The notes beneath the pieces were generated by a model. It searched no databases. It was not told where the DNA came from and worked only from the letters and a program-made list of their open reading frames with translations. Made by a program: the position numbers and the translations under genes. A stretch of 64,000 nt of DNA from contig NZ_JACXAF010000007.1 in NCBI RefSeq assembly GCF_014773395.1, forward strand, positions 62,001 to 126,000, written 5' to 3'. The DNA comes from Neiella litorisoli. Its GTDB lineage: Bacteria > Pseudomonadota > Gammaproteobacteria > Enterobacterales > Neiellaceae. Of this stretch, positions 1-9,201 are shown one piece after another (position 1 is the first letter of the stretch; the number at the start of each line of letters is the position of its first letter).

Positions 1-3000
1 TGGCGAGCTTGCGGTGAGCGGCTAAAACCAGCCAGTAGATTATACAAACTTGGGATCACCACTAATGTGATGACGGTCGACAACAACATGCCGCCGACGA
101 TGACCACGCCGATGGCAAAACGGTTTTCTGCCCCTGCGCCAGAGGCCAGCAACATCGGCAGTGCGCCAAGCAGTGTGGTACATGCCGTCATCAGAATAGG
201 GCGTAGTCGATAACCCGCGGCGGTCAGGGTCGCATCGGCAATTGATTTACCTTGATCGCGCAGCTGGTTGGCAAACTCAACGATCAAAATGCCGTTCTTC
301 GTCACCATGCCAATCAACATCAGCAGGCCTAACTGGCTGTAAATGTTAAAGGTTTCACCAGCCATTAATAAGCCAACTAAACCGCCGAGCAACCCCAATG
401 GCACCGTGATCATAACAATGCTCGGGCTGATAAAGCTCTCAAACTGAGCCGCTAGTACCAGATAACACACCAATAGCGCCAAACCGAATAACAGAGTGAC
501 ATCGCGCTGACTATCAAAGTACTCTTTTGACTCACCGGCATAGTCAAAGGTGTAGCCTGATGGCAAGAGTTGCTGCGCTTCGACGGCAAAGAAGTCCAGC
601 GCTTCACCGAGGGTGGCATCAGCGGTTAAGTTGGCTTTGATGTTGATGGATTTCTTGCGCTGATAGTGGAACAGTCCCCGCGCTGATGCTTGCTCTTTGG
701 CCATCACCACCGTGTTGAGCGAGATTAATTCGCCGGATTCACTGGGCACATAGACTTTGGCTAGGTCCGTTTCGGACATGAACTGGCTTTCATCGGCCTT
801 CAAGTAAACATCATATTCATCACCGCGCTCTTCAAAGCGGGTTTGATTGCGGCCGCCAAGCAGCACTTCCAAGGTTGAAGCAATGGCTTGAACTGAAACC
901 CCAAGCTGGCGTGCTGCTGGTAAATCAACCGTCAGGATCAGTTCTGGTGTGGTTGGGTTGTAGTCCAGATCCACTCCTTCCATGAAGCCGCTGGCGCTGG
1001 CTTTGTCGGCTAGCTCACGGGCGTAATGCCAAAGTTGCTGATAATCTTCACCTTGCACGACAAATTGCACCGGCTCGCCCATACTGCCGCCGAATCCGGG
1101 CACGTATGGAATGACTTTGACATCAGGGACATCAATCGTCGCGGCGCGGATCATTTCCACCACGTCATAGGCACTCTCTTCGCGATCGGCCCAATCTTCC
1201 AGCTGGATAATGAAAAAGCCCTGATGATCAGCCCATGAGCCAAATGCAGGCGAAGAGTAATTGAGCGAGCGAATTGGGCCGTCATCGCGCAGCGGGATCA
1301 ATCGTTTTTCAATGGCCGACATACTTTTGAGCATGCGCTCATAACTGGTTGCTTCAACTCCGCCGACATAGACATTGACCGTGCCGCGATCTTCTTTCGG
1401 TGCAAACGCTTTTTTCTGCGCCTGAAAGCTTAATACCAGCGCCACTAAGGCAATCATCACCAAAGACAACGCCAACCAGCTGTGTTTGAGTAACTTGCCA
1501 AGCAAACCAATGTAAGCCAGTCGGAGCTTTTCTAAACCGCTGTTGATAGCGACTTGAAAGCCACTTTGGCAGCTGCCGTCATCTTTAAACAAGGCGCCGC
1601 CCATCACAGGTGCTAAGGTCAAAGCGACCAATGATGACACCACAATCGCGGCCGACAGCAACACTGCAAATTCGGTAAATAAACGGCCCATCTGACCGTC
1701 CATAAACAGCAGTGGCAGAAACACCATAACCAACACCACAGTGGTGGCAATTACGGCAAAATTCAGTTCTCTAGCACCTTTAAAGGCTGCCACCAGCGGC
1801 GACTCCCCGTTGGCTCGATGGCGCGCGATGTTCTCGGTCACCACCACGGCATCATCAACCACTAAGCCAATGGCTAACACCATTGCCATTAAGGTCACGA
1901 GGTTGATCGAAAAACCAGCGAGATAAGCGACTGTCAGTGACGCAATAAGCGAAATGGGTACCGTGATGGCGGGGATCAAAGTAGAGCCGACTCGGCCTAA
2001 AAACACATACAGCACCAGCAATACAAAGATAGCCACGTAGGCTAGGGTGAAATACACCTCGTTGATGGCGGCGCGAATGAATTTGGTGCTGTCGTAGTCG
2101 ATGTATAACTCGGCACCGTCCGGTAAAAACTGCTGCAGGTGAGGCAACTGGCGACGGACTTCGTCGGCCACTTCCAATGGATTGGCCTGCGACATGGGCA
2201 CAATGCCGATGCCATAGCTGTCGACGCCGTTGGCACGAAATGTGGTGGTGTCTTTTTTCGCGCCAACATAAATATTGGCGACATCGCGCAGATAAACCGG
2301 ACCATCAACGCCACTGGTCAGCTGAATGCTCTCAAAATCTTGCTGTGACTGATACTGGCGATCAACCCTGACAACGCGATTGAGGGTTTCATTGCGAATG
2401 TAGCCGGCTGGTAATTGGATGTTTTCTTGTGCCAGCACCTCAATGATGTCTTGGGTGGTGAGGCCGCGAGCGGCCAGCTGGGTTGGGTCGATCTCAATGT
2501 ACATGACCCGCTCAACCACACCAGAGGTATTGACCGCGCTGACGCCAGGCAACAGGCTCAAGCGCTCAACTAATACTCGCTCAGCAAAGTCGCTCATATC
2601 GACACGATCGAGCTGCGAGCCAACCAAGTTCAGCCACATGATTGGCGCGTTGTCGCCATCGTCTTTGCGGATCACCGGCTCATCGACATCATCAGGCAGC
2701 TCGTTGCGAGCTCGGTTGACCGCATCGCGCACGTCACTGAGCGCTTCGAGCATGTCATGGCCTTGCTTAAAGGTGATGGTGACGCCAGACCAGCCATCCC
2801 AAGAAGATGACCAGATATAATCAATGCCATCAATGCCGCTCAGCTGATCTTCAATGGGATTGGTAATTTGGCTTTCGACAATATTGGACGCGGCGCCGCG
2901 GTAGGCGGTGCCAACGGAGATCACCGGATTGTCGATGTCGGGCATTTCTCTGACCGGCAATAACGACAAGGACACTAAGCCAAATACCACCAACAAGGCA

Positions 3001-3053
3001 CTGACCACAATGGCCAGCACCGGGCGGTACATCGCGAGATCGGAAAGCCTCAT
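1..3053 (-). CDS. RND-family efflux permease, HAE1/AcrB type (3' end outside window)
   Basis: Proton-driven inner-membrane pump subunit of a tripartite exporter. About 1017 residues read without a stop from ATG at 3053 to the window edge, and AcrB-like proteins are about 1020-1050 aa, so only the extreme C-terminus is missing. The N-terminus MRLSDLAMYRPVLAIV is the usual first membrane helix. The TM4 segment AIGLVVDDAVVVTENIAR carries the paired aspartates of the proton relay, and a late segment LIGMVTKNGILIVEFAN matches the second-half family motif. The start overlaps the adaptor stop (ATGA, 3050-3053), so adaptor and pump are translationally coupled. No outer-membrane factor gene is visible. 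Substrate cannot be told. Confidence 0.95.
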   Translation of the reverse strand, partial: MRLSDLAMYRPVLAIVVSALLVVFGLVSLSLLPVREMPDIDNPVISVGTAYRGAASNIVESQITNPIEDQLSGIDGIDYIWSSSWDGWSGVTITFKQGHDMLEALSDVRDAVNRARNELPDDVDEPVIRKDDGDNAPIMWLNLVGSQLDRVDMSDFAERVLVERLSLLPGVSAVNTSGVVERVMYIEIDPTQLAARGLTTQDIIEVLAQENIQLPAGYIRNETLNRVVRVDRQYQSQQDFESIQLTSGVDGPVYLRDVANIYVGAKKDTTTFRANGVDSYGIGIVPMSQANPLEVADEVRRQLPHLQQFLPDGAELYIDYDSTKFIRAAINEVYFTLAYVAIFVLLVLYVFLGRVGSTLIPAITVPISLIASLTVAYLAGFSINLVTLMAMVLAIGLVVDDAVVVTENIARHRANGESPLVAAFKGARELNFAVIATTVVLVMVFLPLLFMDGQMGRLFTEFAVLLSAAIVVSSLVALTLAPVMGGALFKDDGSCQSGFQVAINSGLEKLRLAYIGLLGKLLKHSWLALSLVMIALVALVLSFQAQKKAFAPKEDRGTVNVYVGGVEATSYERMLKSMSAIEKRLIPLRDDGPIRSLNYSSPAFGSWADHQGFFIIQLEDWADREESAYDVVEMIRAATIDVPDVKVIPYVPGFGGSMGEPVQFVVQGEDYQQLWHYARELADKASASGFMEGVDLDYNPTTPELILTVDLPAARQLGVSVQAIASTLEVLLGGRNQTRFEERGDEYDVYLKADESQFMSETDLAKVYVPSESGELISLNTVVMAKEQASARGLFHYQRKKSINIKANLTADATLGEALDFFAVEAQQLLPSGYTFDYAGESKEYFDSQRDVTLLFGLALLVCYLVLAAQFESFISPSIVMITVPLGLLGGLVGLLMAGETFNIYSQLGLLMLIGMVTKNGILIVEFANQLRDQGKSIADATLTAAGYRLRPILMTACTTLLGALPMLLASGAGAENRFAIGVVIVGGMLLSTVITLVVIPSLYNLLAGFSRSPQAR

Positions 3054-4099
3054 GAATTGGTCTGCTTAATTACCCGAACGCGAGTGCCGTCATTGAGTTT
3101 GACCAAGCCCTCGGTGACGATCGCATCACCAGGCTTTAAGCCATCAATGACCTCAACTTCATCGGCATTGCGAGCACCGAGTTCAATCTCTACTTTTTCG
3201 ACATGATCGCCGCTGAGTCGATAGGCAAAGCGCTGATGGCCTTCGTAGGCAACGGCTTGCAATGGCATGCTCAATACGGCTTCTTCGGCGAGCGGTAGAT
3301 TACCGGTTAAAAACGAGCCAGGCAGCATGTAACCGTTGGCATTATCGATCACTAATTGCAGACGCAAGTTCAGCGTGGTTTCACGCACTCGGGTATCCAT
3401 GTAGGCGAGTTTGGCCTCAACCTGATGGCCGTGAATCTTGTTGGTGCTAAGCATGAAGCGGCTGCCCATGCGAATACGGTGCTGATATTTCGCCGGCACC
3501 GACGCGTTCAGTTTCAATACGCTGGTGTCGTCCAGAGTAGTCAGTACCGAATCACTATTAACCAACTGACCAAGACTGAGATCGACCAAACCAACGGTGC
3601 CAGCAAATGGCGCCCGAATCGCGCGATCTGCCAATGCGGCTTGCGCGAGTGCGAGTTCGGCTTGTTGAATGGCAACCTGAGCATCGGCGCGATCCACTTC
3701 AGTTTCTGACACCGCTTGCTGGGTAAACAGCTGGCGGATTTGTTGCTGGTGGCGCAAGTCATCTTGCAGCTTTGCCTGCTCACGGCTGACATCGGCTTGC
3801 TGGTGGCGATCATCCAGTTGAATCAGCAGTTGGCCTTGCTCGACGCGCTGACCTGATTCGATTTTAATGGCTGTAATGCGGCCATCGACCTCAGGAGTGA
3901 TGTCAACGGCGTGATGGGAAAATACAGTGCCTTGCAGCGGAATGCTCTCGGCGATGGAGGCTTTATCAAGGGTTTGCACTCGCACGCTAACCGCCGGCGT
4001 TGATTGTTGACTGGATGCCTCGGCACGATCGCTGGACAGCGCAAACCAACTGCCTGTCGCTATTAAAGTCACGCCACACAAGAGTGCTGTCATCCGCAT
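3050..4099 (-). CDS. RND efflux periplasmic adaptor (membrane fusion protein)
   Basis: 349-aa adaptor linking the downstream RND pump to an outer-membrane channel. An N-terminal hydrophobic segment (residues 4-20, ALLCGVTLIATGSWFAL) is a signal or membrane anchor. It is followed by a lipoyl-like half (ITAIKIESGQRVEQGQLLIQLDD, about residues 75-98), a helical hairpin rich in Gln and Ala (about 100-145), the second lipoyl half (IRAPFAGTVGLVDLSLGQLV) and beta-barrel and membrane-proximal domains ending in VRVIKQTNS. Upstream is a 545-bp gene-free gap, so transcription probably starts there. Its stop overlaps the pump start by 4 bp. There is no lipobox cysteine, so a signal anchor or cleaved signal is more likely than a lipoprotein. 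Confidence 0.92.
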   Translation of the reverse strand: MRMTALLCGVTLIATGSWFALSSDRAEASSQQSTPAVSVRVQTLDKASIAESIPLQGTVFSHHAVDITPEVDGRITAIKIESGQRVEQGQLLIQLDDRHQQADVSREQAKLQDDLRHQQQIRQLFTQQAVSETEVDRADAQVAIQQAELALAQAALADRAIRAPFAGTVGLVDLSLGQLVNSDSVLTTLDDTSVLKLNASVPAKYQHRIRMGSRFMLSTNKIHGHQVEAKLAYMDTRVRETTLNLRLQLVIDNANGYMLPGSFLTGNLPLAEEAVLSMPLQAVAYEGHQRFAYRLSGDHVEKVEIELGARNADEVEVIDGLKPGDAIVTEGLVKLNDGTRVRVIKQTNS

Positions 4100-4332
4100 T
4101 GGTTACCGCCTTTCTGTTATTTTCGGGGCCATTGCCCGAGCCTCGTACGGGCGCGAATTTTAGCAATAATTGTGGTTGCAAATCGTCCAATTGCAGGTTG
4201 TTTTTCGGATCTATTTTGTTGTGCAAGGTAATTGAAATGTTAGTGACATGTTAAATCGCCACTGACCAAGCCGCATTGTTTCCAACGGCTTGACGGGCGC
4301 CAAATTTCAGCCAAAAAAAGACCCAGCAAAGG

Positions 4333-4602
4333 CTAGAGCCTGTTGCTCTTTGGTGTATGAATTTTGTTCGTTCAAAATGCTCTTTTGAGCAAGAAACGAG
4401 CTATGCCGTATAGCAATCTATACAAATAGCGAGTGACGTAGCGAAATGAGCATTTTGACGAACCCTTCGGGCAGCGTTTATTGGCAATTTATTCAGCGTC
4501 AGTGATTACTCATTGACAGCCAGTCAACTTCATAACCACTTCCTTGCCTAAATCACCAATAAATTGCTGCAAAAACACACAGCAAAGAGCAACAAGCTCT
4601 AG
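4333..4602. mobile_element. MITE-like non-coding element with terminal inverted repeats
   Basis: This accounts for half of the gene-free stretch 4100-4644. The left end (4333-4356) and the reverse complement of the right end (4579-4602) agree at 22 of 24 positions, beginning CTAGAGC and continuing TGTTGCTCTTTG. A second nested inverted repeat, about 16 bp with core CAAAATGCTC, lies at 4366-4382 and 4448-4463. No ORF of useful size lies inside. Both outer ends begin with CTAG, which could be a 4-bp target duplication of the kind known for IS5-group elements; that assignment is inference. The rest of the gap (4100-4332) shows nothing clear beyond presumed promoter sequence for the adaptor. Confidence 0.6.
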
Positions 4603-4644
4603 GTCAAGACTGGGTCAATCCTGATAGGGAAAGATAGGTTTGAA

Positions 4645-6195
4645 TTAGTTGTGGCTGGCCTCCAAAGCGTAAAAGGTCACTTGGGCGTAATCCGTAAGCC
4701 TTGGGTCATCACTGGCGTAATCAGCAAAATCTTTTTCTAGTTTGTCCTGAATATAAACCCCGGCTTTGAAATACATGTACTGATCTGCCGCGTCATAACC
4801 GCTGCCATTCATACTGATGGACTGAGTGATGGTGTCTTTGCCATCTCGCAAGATGCTGACGCTTAGGACATTGCCGACAACATGGATTTCGTAGCTGAAC
4901 TTCTCATTGAGGGCGATGCCATCGACTGGATTGGCGGCATCAGAATCTTTTGAGCCAATTAGCTCAAACCATAAATCGGAACGATCAATCGGCTCGTGGG
5001 CGAAGTAAATTGAGCCTTTGTCATTGCCCGGCAGTTTGCGGTAGTAGAGTCGAATGGGCTCATCATCATCGGCATGGATCTGGCCAATCACCACGCGGCC
5101 AACGCGATAGTCGCTGCCGGCTTCAACCGTCTCGGTAACATGGTTCACCGCTAAGGTCGCTTTCAACACGCCATCAACACCGCCGGCGGCAATTTGCGCA
5201 GCGCTTGGCGCCGAGCTAAAGACCCAGTTGTTTTGATTGACGCCTTGAGTGCGAATGCTGGTGTCGCCAGCGCGCAACATGCCACGCAACTCGACGCGAG
5301 TGTAGGTGGTATTGGTTGATGTTTTATAACCGTAAATAGGGCAGACAAAGGTCATGCCGCCGTCGGCTGCGGTATAAAAATAGTTGTTGTCCTGATAGCC
5401 AGCATTTAGCTCGGCTTCATAAATGCTATCGGATTTGCCATTGCCATCGGTGTCGGTCGGTACGCTCAGATACCAGCGGCTTAAATCGAAGTTGCCCGAT
5501 GGCGGCAAGCTCGAGTCGAGCAGTACCGACGTCAACGGCGCAGATGGCGTGCCATCTGGCGTAGTGACTGTTTGGCCCGGTTGCTCCGATGGCGGAGTCG
5601 GGGTCTCCGGGAGCTGTAATTCTTGGGTGACCGAATGAGTCGCGCCGCAATCGGATACTGCAATTTCAAGCAAGCTGTTCCAGTTGTTGTCAGCTGCTGA
5701 ATTACCATGACCGGTTAGGCGGATGTAACGACCATCGGCATTGCTCACGGGCCATGTCTCAAAGCCGATGACACCAAGGGTTGATTGGTATTCATCGCCG
5801 ATTAATTGCCAGCTCTGGCCATCGAGCGAATATTCCAGATCGAAGTAGGATGCTCGCTCATCTGCCTTGTACCACGCGGTGTGGATTTGGCGAATATCAA
5901 AGGCTTCGCCCAAATCAACGATCAGCCACTTGCCATCGCCCTCAGACGACCAGCGGGAACCATCACTCAAGTCGCCATCAATGGCATCTGACGGCGAATG
6001 GCCATCGTGACTGCCATCATCGTAGGCGGCCACCAATGTGGTTGCTGTTGGCGAGGTGCAAACTTCCGGCTCCGCAGGTGGTGTCACCGGCGTTGCCGGA
6101 TTCGACGGCGCTGAACTACCTCCGCCGCCGCCACAAGCCGTAACAAGGGGCAAGGTTGAAAATGCAATAAGGAACGCTGAGCGAAATGGATTCAT
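4645..6195 (-). CDS. PL7 alginate lyase lipoprotein with CBM32-like domain
   Basis: Secreted, membrane-anchored enzyme predicted to cleave alginate by beta-elimination. The signal ends in a lipobox (LPLVTAC, Cys21) followed by a Gly/Ser/Pro linker. Residues about 43-185 form a discoidin/F5-8C (CBM32-like) carbohydrate-binding module (DGSRWSSEGDGKWLIVDLG, then RYIRLTGHGNS). Residues about 232-516 match PL7, with the three family signatures in order: TRVELRGML (R-x-ELR), VIGQIHA (QIH) and YFKAGVYIQ (KAG-x-Y-x-Q). At 516 aa it is longer than single-domain PL7 enzymes because of the CBM. It stands alone with no other alginate genes nearby, so it may feed alginate oligosaccharides to a locus elsewhere. 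The family call is firm; the exact M/G preference is unknown. Confidence 0.9.
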   Translation of the reverse strand: MNPFRSAFLIAFSTLPLVTACGGGGGSSAPSNPATPVTPPAEPEVCTSPTATTLVAAYDDGSHDGHSPSDAIDGDLSDGSRWSSEGDGKWLIVDLGEAFDIRQIHTAWYKADERASYFDLEYSLDGQSWQLIGDEYQSTLGVIGFETWPVSNADGRYIRLTGHGNSAADNNWNSLLEIAVSDCGATHSVTQELQLPETPTPPSEQPGQTVTTPDGTPSAPLTSVLLDSSLPPSGNFDLSRWYLSVPTDTDGNGKSDSIYEAELNAGYQDNNYFYTAADGGMTFVCPIYGYKTSTNTTYTRVELRGMLRAGDTSIRTQGVNQNNWVFSSAPSAAQIAAGGVDGVLKATLAVNHVTETVEAGSDYRVGRVVIGQIHADDDEPIRLYYRKLPGNDKGSIYFAHEPIDRSDLWFELIGSKDSDAANPVDGIALNEKFSYEIHVVGNVLSVSILRDGKDTITQSISMNGSGYDAADQYMYFKAGVYIQDKLEKDFADYASDDPRLTDYAQVTFYALEASHN

Positions 6196-6602
6196 GGGAA
6201 CTGCAAGTGGTCGACAAAGGTTATTTATTGGTATGTTAATTCGTCATGACTATTTTGTATTTGTGTATGACCAATTTGTTTGCTCGGGGTTTTGTTTTTT
6301 GCTGGGTGCCAGTCATGGCAACAGCAAAGATCGCGGTGTTAAAATCGGCATAACTTCGTCGAACAATCACGATTTGAACTGATTTAGATCTTAGATTTAG
6401 ATTTCTACTTGGAACAGATCGGCAAATTTCGTGTCACAAGGCAACAATCTTGGTACCATCCCGCCGCTGTGATGCCAGTATGCGAAATTGCTCGCGCCTT
6501 GGTATTCACTTAACGTGATTCATTTAGAGAATAAGTCCGCCCTTTTGGTCAATACCTTGGGGATTGATTGGCGGAAAGATTTGAAAAGGCAAAGTACAAA
6601 TA
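6196..6602. other. Gene-free stretch between divergent alginate lyase and small Ala-rich gene
   Basis: 407 bp between two divergently transcribed genes, presumably holding both promoters. A short tandem TTAGAT-type repeat lies at about 6381-6403. I see no convincing sigma-70 promoter pair, no hairpin and no credible small ORF. Confidence 0.4.
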
Positions 6603-7016
6603 ATGTCACAACAAAACCTGACCCCACAGGGGCAAGCACCAATGAAAGCTGAACAAGCTTGGGCACTCATGCAAGTCGCACAAGGCAACACTCTGCCGCG
6701 TGGCAAGGTCTTTGACGCTTATCGTCAGGCTGATGTGAACCTGGAAGTGAAAGCTGCTGCTGAACCTAAGCCGGCTGCAGTCGTAGCGCCAGCTGAAAGC
6801 AAGCCTGCAGCGACAGCTGATGTTACTGCTGCAGCGGCGGCGCCTGCGGGCCTATCCGACGCGCAAGCAAAAGCACTGGCGGAATTACAAGCCGCTGGCG
6901 ACTGGGTTGATGCGAAAGAGCTAAGCGCTCGCAAGAACACCCTAGATGCGCTGGTGAAAAAAGAACTGGCGGAAAGCCAAGAGCAAGATGGCGCGGTTGC
7001 TTATAAAGCAAAGTAA
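6603..7016 (+). CDS. Ala/Pro-rich hypothetical protein
   Basis: 137-aa soluble protein that I do not recognise. Residues 1-48 form an amphipathic helical N-domain (MKAEQAWALMQVAQGNTLPRG). Residues about 50-85 are a low-complexity Ala/Pro/Lys linker (AAAEPKPAAVVAPAESKP). Residues 88-137 form a second helical domain (LSDAQAKALAELQAAGDWVDAKELSARKN in part). There is no signal peptide, membrane segment or cysteine. An A/G-rich stretch precedes the ATG and a strong terminator follows within 50 bp, so this is a real single-gene transcript. The domain-linker-domain layout suggests two similar short modules, perhaps a nucleoid- or granule-associated protein, but no function can be assigned. Confidence 0.75.
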   Translation: MSQQNLTPQGQAPMKAEQAWALMQVAQGNTLPRGKVFDAYRQADVNLEVKAAAEPKPAAVVAPAESKPAATADVTAAAAAPAGLSDAQAKALAELQAAGDWVDAKELSARKNTLDALVKKELAESQEQDGAVAYKAK

Positions 7017-7040
7017 GCCATGTGCTTAAAAGCGAATAGA

Positions 7041-7067
7041 AAACGGCCAGCTGGCCGTTTTTTTTTT
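7041..7067 (+). terminator. Rho-independent terminator of the Ala-rich gene
   Basis: Perfect stem AAACGGCCAG/CTGGCCGTTT followed by a run of T. It closes the 6603-7016 transcript. The rest of the 312-bp gap to 7329 is AT-rich with no clear feature. Confidence 0.92.
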
Positions 7068-7328
7068 GGGACTTTCACGCAAGCAAAGATTTTTATCTTT
7101 ATGATTTGAAACACGATTTAGCATCGACTAATGTGCTTATATCGACCTACATAAATCTTCATTCTCACTTTCCATACCAAGGACTGGTTCGAAAGTAGCT
7201 CTTTAGCTCTCCTACCTCCTTGTTCTTGCTGGAAAAATTAGGAATGAATCGTTAAAGATTTGAATTGCGAATTTCGGACTTAGTGTGAATTCGCAGTAAT
7301 AACACTGTTATGAATTTAAGGAAGCATC

Positions 7329-8369
7329 GTGCAAATATCAGAACTCTTGCAATTGTCATTTTGGATTGACGAAAATATTAAAACTACTCAGATTCCTCAG
7401 AAGTACCAAGCTCTTCAAACTGGCATTCAGCAAAATGTTAACGCCAGAAATAATCAGCCTAAACAACCATTTGAAGCTCAAAAAAATGCGATTATTGATG
7501 CAATTAAGGTAGTGGATACTAGTGGGTTAACATACCAACAAGAGGATGTGCTTTCTCTCTTAAATATTACACAAAATATTGGTGATGAAGGAATTGATCG
7601 AATAGAAAGTATTTTGTATAAAAATTCTCTTGATGTAGCTACTGCAGCAGCTGAAATTGCTAAAATATCTCAGGAAATAAACACGGCAGTTCAAAAATCA
7701 GATCAAATAAAAGCCGCATTAAAGCCACTAATAACTACCAACGATGAAGGTGAACTAGAAAAAGGAAGTGTGGTTATGCGTGTGCATTTTCAAAACGAAG
7801 CCGGCATGGATAATGTTACAGACTTCAAAAAATTAGGTAATTCTTGGTGGGAGATTGGACGTGGTATTGCAATGGCTCATGATAGTGCTCCTGAAGATAT
7901 AAAAGTAGTTGGTGCTAGTAAAGGGTCTATAGTGATTGAATTGGCGGTAGCGGCTGCAATAGCTACTACTGCGAGCACTATTATTTTATCTGCTCTTAAA
8001 GTAGCTGACCGAGTGTTAACAATTCGAAAAAAAGTAGAAGAAATTAAGTCCCTAAAATTAAATAATAAAAAATTAGAAAGTGACTTAGCAAAAGAAGCTG
8101 ATAAAGAGAAAAAAGAGGGTTTAGATAAAATAACTAAAGAGATATCCGTAAAGTTAAATATAGACGCTAATGGTGACGGGGAAAAAGTTAAAGTGCTAGA
8201 GAAGTCAGTTAAAAATCTAATCGAATTTGTTGAAAAAGGTGGCGAAGTAGACTTTTTTACTGATGAAGAAAATAAAGATGAACCAGAAACAAAAGTATTG
8301 AAGAAAAATTTTGATGAGATTAAAAAGTTAGAAAAACGAGTTTTGATGCTTGAGAGTAAAAATCCATAA
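7329..8369 (+). CDS. AT-rich orphan gene, coiled-coil protein of unknown function
   Basis: 346-aa protein starting at GTG (AAGGA Shine-Dalgarno at 7319-7323). I do not recognise the family. Residues 1-130 are predominantly helical. Residues about 145-200 form a compact domain with GNSWWEIGRGIAMAHDSAPEDI and GASKGSIVIELAVAA, and continue into a hydrophobic helix (AAAIATTASTIILSALKVA) that may insert in or lie on a membrane. A long charged coiled coil follows (about 220-346, KKVEEIKSLKLNNKKLESDL onward). Codon use is strongly A/T biased (AAA, GAA, ATA, AAT), unlike the flanking genes, which points to recent transfer. There is no signal peptide. It might be part of a defence or stress locus, but that is only a guess from composition and isolation. 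Confidence 0.85.
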   Translation: MQISELLQLSFWIDENIKTTQIPQKYQALQTGIQQNVNARNNQPKQPFEAQKNAIIDAIKVVDTSGLTYQQEDVLSLLNITQNIGDEGIDRIESILYKNSLDVATAAAEIAKISQEINTAVQKSDQIKAALKPLITTNDEGELEKGSVVMRVHFQNEAGMDNVTDFKKLGNSWWEIGRGIAMAHDSAPEDIKVVGASKGSIVIELAVAAAIATTASTIILSALKVADRVLTIRKKVEEIKSLKLNNKKLESDLAKEADKEKKEGLDKITKEISVKLNIDANGDGEKVKVLEKSVKNLIEFVEKGGEVDFFTDEENKDEPETKVLKKNFDEIKKLEKRVLMLESKNP

Positions 8370-8526
8370 CAAGTAACTGTGGTCGTTCATTAGAGCCAAA
8401 TGATGAATAATCTTCTGTATCACGCAGGTCCAGCCGATCCAACTCTGATCTTAAATCATATCCGGTTCAGTCTTGGCAAATACGTGTTAGCATTTGCCAT
8501 CGCGAAGAAGTTGAGATGGTTAAACA

Positions 8527-8874
8527 ATGAATACGCTAGCTGCATTAAACAAAGGTTGGATTTTCTGGCTCGATCGAGCGGGGATCTATGCGCTGCCGTT
8601 AGGCGGCATTACCACCATGTTTCTGGTGCCAACTCAGGGGCTTTCATGGTCGTTTTGTTTGAGCATTGTGGTTGGCGTGAGTTTGACCTGTGCCATTGCT
8701 CATCACCTTTGTCTGTATCATTTGGTGAAATGCCCTGAGTGTGGCTGGAACCTGACCAAATTCAAAGATGGCAAGCGGATCCAACCGAAATATGTCTACA
8801 ACGCCTTTCGGGCTGGGCGCCCCTGCCTCAAATGTGGGTGGGAGCCGGGTAAGCCAGCAGCGCCAGACCAGTAG
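8527..8874 (+). CDS. Small membrane protein with C-terminal zinc-ribbon-like cysteines
   Basis: 115-aa protein. Two membrane helices (about residues 18-35, AGIYALPLGGITTMFLVP, and 41-65, WSFCLSIVVGVSLTCAIAHHL) are followed by a cytoplasmic tail with two CxxC motifs in related contexts, CPECGWN and CLKCGWEPG, spaced about 30 residues apart. This is a likely zinc ribbon. An overlapping ORF in another frame (8400-8738) has no recognisable features and is discarded. A terminator follows at 8900. The family is not recognised; the two CGW motifs suggest a structural zinc site. Confidence 0.75.
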   Translation: MNTLAALNKGWIFWLDRAGIYALPLGGITTMFLVPTQGLSWSFCLSIVVGVSLTCAIAHHLCLYHLVKCPECGWNLTKFKDGKRIQPKYVYNAFRAGRPCLKCGWEPGKPAAPDQ

Positions 8875-8899
8875 TAGCACATTCAACCAGCATATTCAT

Positions 8900-8926
8900 A
8901 AGGCGGCTCATTGAGTCGCCTTTTTC
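8900..8926 (+). terminator. Rho-independent terminator after zinc-ribbon membrane protein
   Basis: Stem AAGGCGGCTC/TTGAGTCGCCTT (one mismatch) with T-rich 3' side. The stem is nearly the same as the one at 14104-14130, at the far end of the next two genes. The remaining 275 bp before 9202 must hold the promoter for the 1234-aa gene; no clear -35/-10 pair was found. Confidence 0.85.
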
Positions 8927-9201
8927 TTTACCAAGCAATTGCTTCCCATGTTTTTTTAGCGTCTCGAAGCCGATAATAGACTCAAGTACTAATACGAATA
9001 ATTAATGTTCTTCTGGATAAATACGCAAGTGGTTACTAACCTTTACTCGGTTTAGGCTGTTTAGCGAGCAACGCTGAAAGGCCTATTTTCAACACTTATT
9101 ATTGCTAATCATCGCTGTGTTAGCTTGCTGCTTTGTGGCTCAGTTAGACACGCAAGTTGACGGCACCAATTCGGTACATGTACCGCAAGGATGCTGCCAC
9201 T

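Noticed and set aside
8400-8738. 112-aa ORF overlapping the zinc-ribbon membrane protein in another frame
   Set aside because: No family features, odd composition, and the overlapping frame has clear membrane helices and Cys motifs.
9157-9201. Earlier TTG and ATG starts for the 1234-aa protein
   Set aside because: No Shine-Dalgarno before either, whereas AAGGA lies 10 nt before ATG 9202.
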